DNA from: Bacilli bacterium
GTDB lineage: Bacteria; Bacillota_I; Bacilli_A; RFN20; CAG-288
Assembly (NCBI GenBank): GCA_900770925.1
Contig: CAAGLY010000026.1
Location: forward strand, 1 to 23,643
Reading direction: 5' to 3'
DNA: 23,643 bases
The position numbers and the translations under genes are program-made. This document shows positions 1-6,780 of the stretch, in pieces (position 1 is the first letter of the stretch; each line of letters opens with the position of its first letter). A model generated the notes under the pieces. That model had not been told where the DNA came from. It did no database searches and worked only from the letters and a program-made list of their open reading frames with translations.

Positions 1-1
1 A

Positions 2-838
2 GTTCTCTTTCGCCGCTTTGTCTCGGCGAAGAAATGGGTGAACCCCGGGTTCCTAAAAGGACCATGGTTACCTTTATATGGATTCGGATTAGTTACTAGG
101 TTCACCTTCTGCGGAATCCTCTATATCTTCCTGCCGGATTCAGTCCCTCTTTATCTTCCTGTTTCCGGAAGGTATGAGAAAGGATATACTCACGGGGCTA
201 GCGTATACGATCTGATTCCGATCTGTATCAGGGGAGTCAGCCTGGTCGTTCTGGAATTCATTGCCGGTCTTATCTTCGTCAAAGGATTCAAGGTCCGACT
301 TTGGGACTACACGAACCAGAGAGGAAATATCAGGGGTATCATCTGTCCTCTCTTCTCCGTAATCTGGTTTGCCGTTGCTATCCTTTATTATTATCTGATC
401 AATCCTTATGTCTACACTTTCTCCGAAAAGGCGTTTATTTACCTTTTCGGTAGCACAAATGCCCAGGAAGCTGCTCACTTCGGCTCCATTTTCATCCTCG
501 GAATAACCTACGGAATCTTTATTATCGATGTGGTTGTCTCGGAGAATCTCTTTGCAAAGATTAGCAAAATCACGAAGAACTCTGTCTTTGCCGAACAGTA
601 CGAAAAGATCCGCGAAAATCAGAAGGAAACTGCACGGAGGAACAAGAAACGCTTCTATGATGCTCTTCCGGAAAAACTAAAGGCAGGCTTAGGAAAAAAG
701 AACAAGTTAGAACCGGCCAAGAAAGTGAATGCTTTCAGGCGGAAAATCCTATTGAAAGACCCCGATAGGGGAGCAGAAGACAATTATGGTGCAGATGGCC
801 GGCCGAAGAAGGAAACAGAAGAAGAAAAGGAGAAATAG
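2..838 (+). CDS. PF06541-type (putative ABC transporter permease, CmpB-like) membrane protein, 5' truncated
   Basis: The reading frame is open to the left edge of the window, so the gene begins upstream. The GTG at 38 is probably internal, because it lies inside the conserved block VNPGFLKGPWLPLYGFG. That block, and the later YTNQRGNIRGIICPLFSVIW, resemble the NRGFLYGP..PIYGFG and YxxNxxGNIxGxIC patterns I associate with the PF06541 family. Hydrophobic stretches near visible residues 15-35, 65-85, 105-125 and 145-165 suggest at least four membrane spans. The last ~90 residues are strongly charged (Lys/Arg/Glu-rich), a likely cytoplasmic tail ending in an EEEKEK-like sequence. The biochemical role of the family is not established. 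I see no good terminator after it, only a T-rich stretch at 845-870. The family call rests on remembered motifs, not a search. Confidence 0.75.
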   Translation, partial: VLFRRFVSAKKWVNPGFLKGPWLPLYGFGLVTRFTFCGILYIFLPDSVPLYLPVSGRYEKGYTHGASVYDLIPICIRGVSLVVLEFIAGLIFVKGFKVRLWDYTNQRGNIRGIICPLFSVIWFAVAILYYYLINPYVYTFSEKAFIYLFGSTNAQEAAHFGSIFILGITYGIFIIDVVVSENLFAKISKITKNSVFAEQYEKIRENQKETARRNKKRFYDALPEKLKAGLGKKNKLEPAKKVNAFRRKILLKDPDRGAEDNYGADGRPKKETEEEKEK

Positions 839-898
839 GCTGCCTTTTTTCCACATTTAGTGATTTTTCTGTTTTTTAGGGACAAATCTCAACGCGTG

Positions 899-926
899 TT
901 GAAATAAGGGACTGACTGAGTATAAT
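899..926 (+). promoter_or_regulatory. sigma-A-type promoter for the 77-aa membrane protein
   Basis: A TTGAAA box at 899-904 and a perfect TATAAT at 921-926 are separated by 16 bp. They lie 34 bp upstream of the ATG at 960, which has a strong TTAGGAGGG ribosome-binding site at about 945-951. Position and quality make this the best promoter in the window. Confidence 0.8.
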
Positions 927-959
927 AACTTTTGTACATTCTGTTAGGAGGGAAAACAA

Positions 960-1193
960 ATGGATTTGTACATTAGCTGGATGGAGAAAAATCCGAAATG
1001 GCTGAAAATCGTCCTCTGCTTCTGGGTCTTAGATTGGTCCTGGGCAATCTGGCGTATTCTCAAAGCTGTTAAGAGCAACAATGTTCTTCAGCTTCTCTTA
1101 GCTGTTCTCTGGATTTTCTTCGGCGGAACAATCGGCTGGATTCTCGACATTGTCTGCATTATCCTTAACGACTATCCGTTCTGGTTCAAGTAA
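960..1193 (+). CDS. Small integral membrane protein of unknown function (77 aa)
   Basis: A strong AGGAGG ribosome-binding site precedes the ATG. The protein has two hydrophobic segments, roughly residues 15-33 and 43-70, with a basic linker (RILKAVKSNN) between them. The second span contains the FFGGTIGWILDIVCIIL-type run, which resembles small two-span proteins seen in Firmicutes (the superinfection-immunity-like or Pmp3-like fold is a loose comparison only). No catalytic motif is visible. The gene is a self-contained unit, with its own promoter at 899-926 and an intrinsic terminator immediately downstream. I do not recognise a function. Tryptophan content is very high (9 of 77 residues). 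Confidence 0.8.
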   Translation: MDLYISWMEKNPKWLKIVLCFWVLDWSWAIWRILKAVKSNNVLQLLLAVLWIFFGGTIGWILDIVCIILNDYPFWFK

Positions 1194-1208
1194 ACGCGTT
1201 ACGCATTT

Positions 1209-1236
1209 AAACGGCCTTAGCGATAGGGCCGTTTTT
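1209..1236 (+). terminator. Intrinsic terminator after the 77-aa gene
   Basis: The stem AAACGGCC (1209-1216) pairs with GGCCGTTT (1227-1234) around a 10-nt loop, and the T-run extends to 1236. It lies 12 nt after the stop codon. Confidence 0.9.
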
Positions 1237-1489
1237 CGGTGGTAGAAAACAGGTGTCCGGATTTAAAATTCGGAGAAATGATGATTGGCAAAAAAGATGA
1301 AAAGATTAGCATAGCTAACTTATTAATTAGTCATCCGGGCAATATCTAATTGGTTATGTTATTGAAATAATAGATTTCGGTCAGAGCAGATTAAAAGGGC
1401 GAATGTAAATCAGGGAGCAGGGAAAAGCCAATTGTGTATGTCAGAAAGATTTTTCTTAGCTTATCTAATCGGGTTTTGTACTTTTTATG

Positions 1490-1498
1490 TGCTAGAAT
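1490..1498 (+). promoter_or_regulatory. Candidate extended -10 promoter pointing toward rnfC
   Basis: TGC followed by TAGAAT forms an extended -10 element within the string TGTGCTAGAATA. The same 11-nt core occurs upstream of the tautomerase gene on the minus strand (23496-23506), which supports a real promoter type. No clear -35 box is visible. If used for rnfC, the leader would be about 480 nt. Confidence 0.4.
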
Positions 1499-1500
1499 AG

Positions 1501-1518
1501 TTTGCCTAAAAGGGCAAA
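1501..1518 (+). repeat. Short inverted repeat at the predicted transcription start
   Basis: TTTGCC (1501-1506) and GGCAAA (1513-1518) form a perfect 6-bp inverted repeat around TAAAAG. It starts 3 nt after the TAGAAT box, so it would straddle +1, a typical operator position. It could equally be a 5'-end hairpin. No T-run follows, so it is not a terminator. Confidence 0.35.
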
Positions 1519-1990
1519 TGAATAATCTTCTTGCCGCATCAGGCCTTACTCTTCTCAATCCTTTTTAATAAGCGTTTCGGTTTAATTCTTCCGGAAACAC
1601 GGATTCCTGAAAGAAAGAAGCCATTGCCGATGATATCCCTGTGCCTGCTCCGTTAACGGAAACGGACTCCTCCGCAGTGAAGTCCAAGTCATGAACGGCC
1701 TGACTAAAAAGGCCTGTTTCGATGAAACTGCCACAGCTTCTCCGGATAGTGCGGGCACCTTGATTGTAATTGCTTCTAAGCAGGAAGCGGGTGACAGTGC
1801 TGAGCTGCCTATGCTGCAAAACATAGAGAAATCATCGGTTGTGTCCATGTTGCTGTTGAGAAGGTCTATGCAATGACATGGTTACAAAGGCCGAGAACCG
1901 CAATTCCTACAGGATCACAAGACTTGGTGTAATGAGGAACATTTCTGCCCTTAGGAAATCCTTATTCAAAAGTTTAACGAGGTAATGCAT

Positions 1991-3295
1991 ATGTTTCATT
2001 TATTCCGCTCGGATGAATCCACTCATATCCCTGGCCATAAGGAACAGACACAGGATAAGGAAATCATCTCCTATGATCCTGATTTCGTCTATATTCCGTG
2101 TGAGGACAGGAGAGGGAATCCTCTTTCCGGCCTTCTTCCGATTGGAACTGAGGTTAAAAAGGGTACTTTGCTCGGGAAACTAAGGCCTGATTGTTTTCCG
2201 ATTTATTCTTCTGTTTCCGGTAAAATCACCGGTAGGCAGAAGAGGAGGACCTCTGCAGGAATAGTCCTGAACTGTTTCGTCATCGAAAACGATCACAAAA
2301 ACGAATGGACAGAACTGAAGACCCTTTCTTCTGCTGAAAACTGCAGCGGAAAAACAATCGTTGATGCAATTAAGGAAAGCGGCGTTGTCGGCTTTAGCGG
2401 AACCGGGTTACCGGCTTTCCAGAAGTTCAATTTCGGGAAGCCGGTTAACTATCTGATTGTCAATGCCATTGAATGTGAACCTTTTCTGACCACGGACTAT
2501 GTCTATTGTGCAAAGAATAGGGAGTATCTCTTCTTAGGCCTTCCTTATCTTTTAAAGGCTAGCGGAGCAAAGAAAGTTGCTTTCTGCACAAAGAAAAACA
2601 TGCCTTCATTAATCGAAAAATGCCAGGAAATGAGGGAAAAGTACTCTTCTCTTCCTGTTGAACTTGTTCTGACAAAGGATGCTTATCCTAGGGGATATGA
2701 GCGCAACCTTGTTACCCTTATCACCGGAAAAGAATACGGGGACCTTCCAATCGAAGCCGGATGTATCGTTGACAATATCTACACACTGATTTCCTTAGGA
2801 CGCTATTTCACGGAAGGCAAGGTTGCTGATAGGCGCTGTATCACCATTTCCGGAGAAGTCGCTAATCCAGTCAATATCCTTTCTCCTTATGGCGTCTATG
2901 CGAAGGAACTTCTTGCCCTTGCTAAGTTCACGCCAAATGATTCCCTGAAGATTCTTAACGGCGGACCAAGGACCGGAAACGAACTTGCTGATGACCGGTT
3001 TATCCTTCTCCATCAGGCGGATGGAATTACTGTTCTGAAAAAGAACAATCTTCGTGCAGAACCCTGCAGGCATTGCGGAAACTGCTGTGAAGCCTGCCCT
3101 AGGGATCTTCAGCCGGTTCAGATTCAGATGGCCTACCTTGCTAATGATTTGCATCGAAGGATTGGACTTGAAGCAGATCGCTGCTGCGAATGCGGACTTT
3201 GCTCCTATCAGTGCCCTAGCCGGATTGAAGTCAGCCAGAATGTCAGGAAGGCAAAAACCTTAGTCATTCAGGCTAAAAAGGAGGAAAAGAGGTAA
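1991..3295 (+). CDS. rnfC: RnfC-like electron-transport subunit (NADH-binding type, two [4Fe-4S] motifs)
   Basis: In Rnf complexes, RnfC is the peripheral subunit that exchanges electrons with NAD(H). The N-terminal HIPGHKE resembles the RnfC HP..HK opening. A barrel-sandwich segment follows (about residues 50-85, counted from the ATG at 1985). Next is the glycine-rich VGFSGTGLPAF (134-144) and AIECEPFLTTD, the counterpart of the GMGGAGFP..NGAECEP nucleotide/flavin site, then an SLBB-like region and two cluster motifs: C361-C364-C367-C371P and C400-C403-C406-C410P. Length (~434 aa) is typical. Two starts are possible: the ATG at 1991 sits 8 nt from ACGAGG, whereas the ATG at 1985 is only 2 nt away, so I prefer 1991. 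It is the first gene of the C-D-G-E-A operon. Confidence in family is high; the actual electron partner is uncertain because RnfB is missing. Confidence 0.9.
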   Translation: MFHLFRSDESTHIPGHKEQTQDKEIISYDPDFVYIPCEDRRGNPLSGLLPIGTEVKKGTLLGKLRPDCFPIYSSVSGKITGRQKRRTSAGIVLNCFVIENDHKNEWTELKTLSSAENCSGKTIVDAIKESGVVGFSGTGLPAFQKFNFGKPVNYLIVNAIECEPFLTTDYVYCAKNREYLFLGLPYLLKASGAKKVAFCTKKNMPSLIEKCQEMREKYSSLPVELVLTKDAYPRGYERNLVTLITGKEYGDLPIEAGCIVDNIYTLISLGRYFTEGKVADRRCITISGEVANPVNILSPYGVYAKELLALAKFTPNDSLKILNGGPRTGNELADDRFILLHQADGITVLKKNNLRAEPCRHCGNCCEACPRDLQPVQIQMAYLANDLHRRIGLEADRCCECGLCSYQCPSRIEVSQNVRKAKTLVIQAKKEEKR

Positions 3296-3298
3296 TCT

Positions 3299-4432
3299 AT
3301 GGAAAGTAAAAAACAATTCGCCCCTCATCTTCGCCGGAAAGCCTCTACGTTCTCTCAGATGAGGGAATTTTTCCTCTGTGTTGTCCTTCTTTGGGTAGTT
3401 AGCAGGATCTATTACTTCATCAAAGGCGGAAGCCAGTACGGAAGGCAAGTAATTCTGCTTGGATTTGTTGGCGTTTTCTTTGCTGTTATTCCGGATGTTT
3501 TCTGGAATTTTTCTGTTTTAATCAAAAAAGAGGCTGAAAATCCTTTCAAAGAGTATTTCTATCGGGTTGTCCATTCTTACTCCTTTGTGACCGGTCTGCT
3601 CCTTGCACTGCTCTGTCCTATCGGCATCACTTGGTGGAAGCTAGCCTTGGCCGCAGTCTTATCTATCTTTGTCTTTAAACTTCTCTTTGGCGGATTTGGG
3701 CAAAATATCCTAAACCCGGCAATCTTGGGATGTGCCTTTCTTCAGCTTGCCTTTACTAACGATAGGAAAACCTATCTTGGCGAAAAGCCGAAGAAGTTTG
3801 ATGTTCTTACCGGCGCTTCCCTTACCAGTCAGATTAATTCGGCTAAAGGTTTCTCTCCCATAGTTTCTAAGGTATCCATCACGGATATTCTGATCGGAAA
3901 CTACCGTGGTGCCTTAGGTGAGACTTTCTTCTTTGTTCTCCTTATTATCTGTGCCTATCTCTGCATCCGCCACATCATTGATTGGAGAGTGCCTGTTGCC
4001 TATATTGGCTCAATCTATCTCGCATCTATTCTTCTTTTCCTCTGTGCCGGTGAAGGAGGACAGGCATTTAGAGATGCTCTCTCCTACACTCTTATCGGCG
4101 GTGTAGTCTTCGGTGGTGTTCTCTGCCTGACTGACCCAGTTACCTCTCCTACTAGCCATTCGGGACGGAGGAGGTTTGCTCTCTTCTCTGCCTTTATCAC
4201 TTTGCTGATCCGTCTATTCACAGAATCTTCGGAAGGCGTAGCCTACTCAATCCTGATTGCAAATATCTTCACTCCTTTCTTCGATAAGATAAATACCGGA
4301 CTGACGAATAGAAAAGCAATTCCGATTGCCGTAAACGTTTCGCTCTTTGTTCTTGTCTTAGCTGTTTCTCTTGCCTATGGATTAAGGCATAAGATTGATC
4401 CTTCCACCGGAAGGTTCATCTCTAGGAGGTAG
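3299..4432 (+). CDS. rnfD: RnfD-like membrane subunit with TGAS in place of SGAT
   Basis: This multi-spanning protein (377 aa) belongs to the NqrB/RnfD family. Visible family features are SFVTGLLLALLCPIG (95-109), GGFGQNILNPAILG (131-144), DVLTGAS (168-174), a GALGETFFF block, and LTDPVTSPTSHSGR near residue 280. In canonical RnfD the motif SGAT carries FMN covalently on Thr. Here the aligned residue is Ser174 (TGAS), so flavinylation is uncertain. Some FMN-binding domains are thought to use Ser, so activity is not excluded. The gene starts 3 nt after rnfC, with an AAGGAGGAAAAGAGG ribosome-binding region inside the end of rnfC. Its last codons (AGG AGG TAG) supply the ribosome-binding site for rnfG, indicating tight translational coupling. 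Confidence 0.88.
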   Translation: MESKKQFAPHLRRKASTFSQMREFFLCVVLLWVVSRIYYFIKGGSQYGRQVILLGFVGVFFAVIPDVFWNFSVLIKKEAENPFKEYFYRVVHSYSFVTGLLLALLCPIGITWWKLALAAVLSIFVFKLLFGGFGQNILNPAILGCAFLQLAFTNDRKTYLGEKPKKFDVLTGASLTSQINSAKGFSPIVSKVSITDILIGNYRGALGETFFFVLLIICAYLCIRHIIDWRVPVAYIGSIYLASILLFLCAGEGGQAFRDALSYTLIGGVVFGGVLCLTDPVTSPTSHSGRRRFALFSAFITLLIRLFTESSEGVAYSILIANIFTPFFDKINTGLTNRKAIPIAVNVSLFVLVLAVSLAYGLRHKIDPSTGRFISRR

Positions 4433-4435
4433 AAA

Positions 4436-4969
4436 ATGAACCAGACTCTGGAAAACTGGATAATCATTTCTTCTGTTGTCCTTGTCTTTGGCGGAGCTAC
4501 AGCCGGTGCTTACTTCGGCCTCTATAAACCGGCTCCGGCTATTTCCGAAGAGACAAAGACCGCGATTGCGACTAGGTTTGCTAGTGATAATGTTGACTCT
4601 ATTGAGACCTTAGATTTTTCTTCCCTATCCGGCCAAGACAGGGAAAGGGTCAAAGACGGAAATAAAGTCCTCCTGGAGGATGAATCGATTACCGCCTATT
4701 ATTTCCGCCTTTATAGCTATGACGGAGATTATCCATCTCTTGAATTCTCTATCGGCGTCAAAGACGGTGTGGTCAGTTATTATCATTTTATTGATGGCCT
4801 TTTAGCCGATGAACTTGGTGCTAGACAGGCTAAAGACAATGAAGGAAAACTCTTCATCGGCTATTCTCTCTTAGGAGAGGATGTCAAGGCAGGCAGGACG
4901 AGGGAATATACCTATCGTGATAGGAAGATGGCTGTCGATTCAGCCTTAACCTTCATCAAGGGGAGGTAA
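4436..4969 (+). CDS. rnfG: RnfG-like subunit lacking the covalent-FMN motif
   Basis: The protein has 177 aa. An N-terminal membrane anchor (residues ~8-30) is followed by an extracytoplasmic domain with the organisation of the FMN-binding domain: EFSIGVKDGVVSYYHFIDG, then LADELGARQ at the usual TPGLGA position. Canonical RnfG ends with SGATxTSxAV, whose Thr is flavinylated by ApbE. Here the equivalent C-terminal segment is AGRTREYTYRDRKMAVDSAL (152-171). The helix after the motif (AVDSAL) is recognisable, but SGAT is absent. The family call therefore rests mostly on position between rnfD and rnfE, size and topology. The reading frame is intact and has an AGGAGG ribosome-binding site 6 nt before the ATG, so this looks like a retained, non-flavinylated version rather than a broken gene. 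Confidence 0.75.
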   Translation: MNQTLENWIIISSVVLVFGGATAGAYFGLYKPAPAISEETKTAIATRFASDNVDSIETLDFSSLSGQDRERVKDGNKVLLEDESITAYYFRLYSYDGDYPSLEFSIGVKDGVVSYYHFIDGLLADELGARQAKDNEGKLFIGYSLLGEDVKAGRTREYTYRDRKMAVDSALTFIKGR

Positions 4970-4975
4970 GGGGAC

Positions 4976-5683
4976 ATGGAAAAAACAGAAAAAGCAGGAT
5001 TCGGAAAGAATTTCCTTGATGGCCTTTTTTTCAAGAATCCGTTCTTCGTCCTATTCTTCGGACTGACCTTAGTCATGGTCTCGACTAACCGCTTAGAAGG
5101 GGCTTTCCTTGTCGGAATTCTGACCGCCATCGAGTTTTTATTTGTGCAGCTTGTCATCTCCATTCTGAAAAAACATCTTGACCGGGTCGGTGCCTATCTT
5201 ACAGCTCTTCTTATCTCGGCCGGTCTTTCTACTCTATATGGAATTCTTTTCGGATTAGGACTTCCTGAAGCACTCACCAATTTAATCTTCAACGAACAGA
5301 AAGGTGCCTTCCTCTCTGTTGTTATTCCCTTTCTTTGCTCTACCTCCTTTGTCCTTGATCAGGCAGATGAGCCTCTTACTCAATCCTTTAAGGAAACAAG
5401 GGGCTATTCCCTTGGTTCCGCCCTTGGCTACCTTCTCGATCTTCTTCTGATTGCCTTATTGCGTGAGGTTTTTGTTACCGGAGCCATTGTTTTTCATGAT
5501 CTGAAAGGCGTAGAACATGGCTTAATTCTCTTCGACAAGAACAAATTCTCCCTTCCTATCCTGGATAAGCCTTTCGGTGGATTTCTTTTTGCGGGTCTCC
5601 TTATGGGAGGCTATCGCAGTATTGTCGACCTTGTCCTTATCCATAAACAGAAAAAGGCAAGGAATATTAAGGAGGCTGAATAA
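4976..5683 (+). CDS. rnfE: RnfE-like membrane subunit without the cluster-ligand cysteines
   Basis: This 235-aa multi-spanning protein belongs to the NqrD/RnfE family. FKNPFFVLFFGLTLVMVSTN (19-38) aligns with the family's KNNxxxVxLLGLCPLLAVT, and VVIPFLCSTSFVLDQAD (115-131) aligns with the IPLIVTNCIVVGRAE loop. In that alignment the two cysteines that help bind the intramembrane [2Fe-2S] cluster are replaced by Thr31 and Ser124. A different cysteine, C121, lies three residues before the second position. LREVFVTGAIVFHD matches the RE.xGxG segment near the C-terminus. The start at 4976 has a GGGGAGG ribosome-binding site overlapping the end of rnfG. It is fourth in the operon, and rnfA follows after 2 nt. 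Confidence 0.8.
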   Translation: MEKTEKAGFGKNFLDGLFFKNPFFVLFFGLTLVMVSTNRLEGAFLVGILTAIEFLFVQLVISILKKHLDRVGAYLTALLISAGLSTLYGILFGLGLPEALTNLIFNEQKGAFLSVVIPFLCSTSFVLDQADEPLTQSFKETRGYSLGSALGYLLDLLLIALLREVFVTGAIVFHDLKGVEHGLILFDKNKFSLPILDKPFGGFLFAGLLMGGYRSIVDLVLIHKQKKARNIKEAE

Positions 5684-5685
5684 CT

Positions 5686-6255
5686 ATGGAATTCATCGGA
5701 GCTGTTCTGACAGCCTTATTTGCCGAGAACCTTATTCTCCAGGGACATGATATCCGGGATGGTATCCATCTTGGTAACCGCCATTATCCTCATCGTATTT
5801 TCTTCTTCATTCTCTTTCTCTTTGAATCCTTAGTCCTGTCATCTCTTGCAATTGTCATCGTCAAGTTCGGAAAACAGGTTGAAATCCTTAAATACATTTC
5901 TTTCTTCATCTTTGCTCTTACGGATACTTTAAGGATAGGTCTCTTCGACCTGCTCTTAAAGAAGCTCGCTCCTAAGATCAGCAAGGAAAGGGAGGAAGAC
6001 TGGATTGAATTAGCTTCCACTAATGCCATCATGGCAATCTGTGCCTTTGCTCTTACCTTCCGTGATTTCTCTGCCCTGAAGATTGCCGGATATAGGATCT
6101 CGAGGCCTGTCGGATTTGTTCTTTCTTCCTTTGTCCTTTATCCGCTATACGAGCGTGTCTGTCAGGACAGCAAGGCTAAATCCTTCAAGGGGATTCCGCT
6201 TCTTCTCCTTTCTTTAGCCGGCGCTTCTCTTGGTGTTATGATGAGGGTGTTCTAG
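5686..6255 (+). CDS. rnfA: RnfA-like membrane subunit without the cluster-ligand cysteines
   Basis: This 189-aa protein with about six hydrophobic segments belongs by position and length to the NqrE/RnfA family (usual length ~190). ALFAENLILQG (10-20) corresponds to LVNNFVLxKFLG, but the following GLCPFMGVS loop has become HDIRDGIHLGN, with no cysteine. The second ligand loop ITTNCAVLG appears as LASTNAIMAIC (109-119): Ala114 stands where Cys is expected, and C119 is displaced by five residues. The divergence is greater than for rnfC or rnfD. The AAGGAGG ribosome-binding site lies inside the end of rnfE. In the usual gram-positive order rnfB would follow immediately; instead a hairpin and untranslated DNA follow. 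Confidence 0.75.
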   Translation: MEFIGAVLTALFAENLILQGHDIRDGIHLGNRHYPHRIFFFILFLFESLVLSSLAIVIVKFGKQVEILKYISFFIFALTDTLRIGLFDLLLKKLAPKISKEREEDWIELASTNAIMAICAFALTFRDFSALKIAGYRISRPVGFVLSSFVLYPLYERVCQDSKAKSFKGIPLLLLSLAGASLGVMMRVF

Positions 6256-6282
6256 GCTTTTCCTTTTCTGTCCATCATGTCA

Positions 6283-6314
6283 AAACAAGTAGGCTAAATT
6301 AAGCCTCCTTGTTT
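6283..6314 (+). terminator. Terminator-like hairpin after rnfA
   Basis: AAACAAG-T-AGGCT (6283-6295) pairs with AGCCT-C-CTTGTTT (6302-6314), giving 12 base pairs and one mismatch around the loop AAATTA. The descending arm ends in TTGTTTGTTG, a modest U-tract. It lies 28 nt after the rnfA stop and probably ends the operon. Confidence 0.65.
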
Positions 6315-6419
6315 GTTGAAGAAAAATTGTTTTCCCTCTTCTTAGCTTTAACTCTTTCATCTATTTAAAGAGCTGAAAAAGAGGAAATAATCACCTCATT
6401 TTTAGTTTTAGGATTTTAA

Positions 6420-6635
6420 AGACAGGGAAAACATCGACTTAGTGAAGAGGAGAACAGATTTTTTAGCCCGTTGTTTCTGGAAAGAACAAAACGGACAAAT
6501 CCAATATTTCCTCTAAAAGATTATCCGTTTCAGCAACTGTTTAAGTACTATCACGCTTTAATTAATCGTTACAATCTGTTTGATTCATGGACTTCTGAAA
6601 ATGCAGCAATTGTTAATCTTCTAGATGCTAACTAA
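6420..6635 (+). pseudogene. Gene-like fragment with no start codon, unknown family
   Basis: The frame is open from after a TAA at 6417 to the TAA at 6633 (71 codons) and has no ATG/GTG/TTG with a ribosome-binding site near its beginning. Its translation has natural protein-like composition, for example PLKDYPFQQLFKYYHALIN and NLFDSWTSENAAIVNLLDAN at the end. I do not recognise the family. It looks like the C-terminal remnant of a lost gene. The rest of the 6256-6780 interval contains an imperfect palindrome (about 6338-6385, CTCTTT/AAAGAG core) and A/T-rich DNA with nothing else I can support. Confidence 0.35.
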
Positions 6636-6752
6636 AGCTATGGAACGGAATAAAGGATTATAGCTCTTCCTTTTCGTTTCATTAAAATAGACTGTGAATT
6701 GATGAAGAGTTCTTCCATGTCTGCTCTTTAAATTTTAAGGATTAAACCTAGT

Positions 6753-6778
6753 AAAAAAGCCCGGGTGACCGGGCTTTT
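6753..6778 (-). terminator. Intrinsic terminator of the P-loop gene
   Basis: On the minus strand AAAAGCCCGG pairs with CCGGGCTTTT around a 4-nt loop, followed by further T residues (A-run 6753-6758 on the plus strand). It begins 3 nt after the stop codon of the minus-strand gene. Confidence 0.92.
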
Positions 6779-6780
6779 GA

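Larger units (their letters stand above)
1237..1984. other. Gene-poor stretch upstream of the rnf operon
   Basis: I see no complete gene in this ~750-bp stretch. Short protein-like pieces occur in different frames: a 23-codon ORF from 1278 preceded by CGGAG, a peptide-like stretch around 1353-1410, a 16-codon ORF starting at the ATG at 1518, and an ATG-led 61-codon frame at 1691-1876. Two overlapping minus-strand frames (1565-1848) also exist, but neither has a recognisable motif. This pattern fits old decayed coding DNA, a long leader for the rnf operon, or both. A candidate extended -10 promoter (1490-1498) and a small inverted repeat (1501-1518) are listed separately. No obvious promoter lies immediately upstream of rnfC. 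Confidence 0.5.

Noticed and set aside
1565..1848. Two overlapping minus-strand ORFs upstream of rnfC
   Set aside because: No ribosome-binding site, no recognisable motif, and they shadow each other and a plus-strand frame.
1991..6255. Na+-translocating NADH:quinone reductase (Nqr) instead of Rnf
   Set aside because: The first gene is an RnfC with two C-terminal [4Fe-4S] motifs and no NqrF-type gene is present; the gene order matches Rnf.
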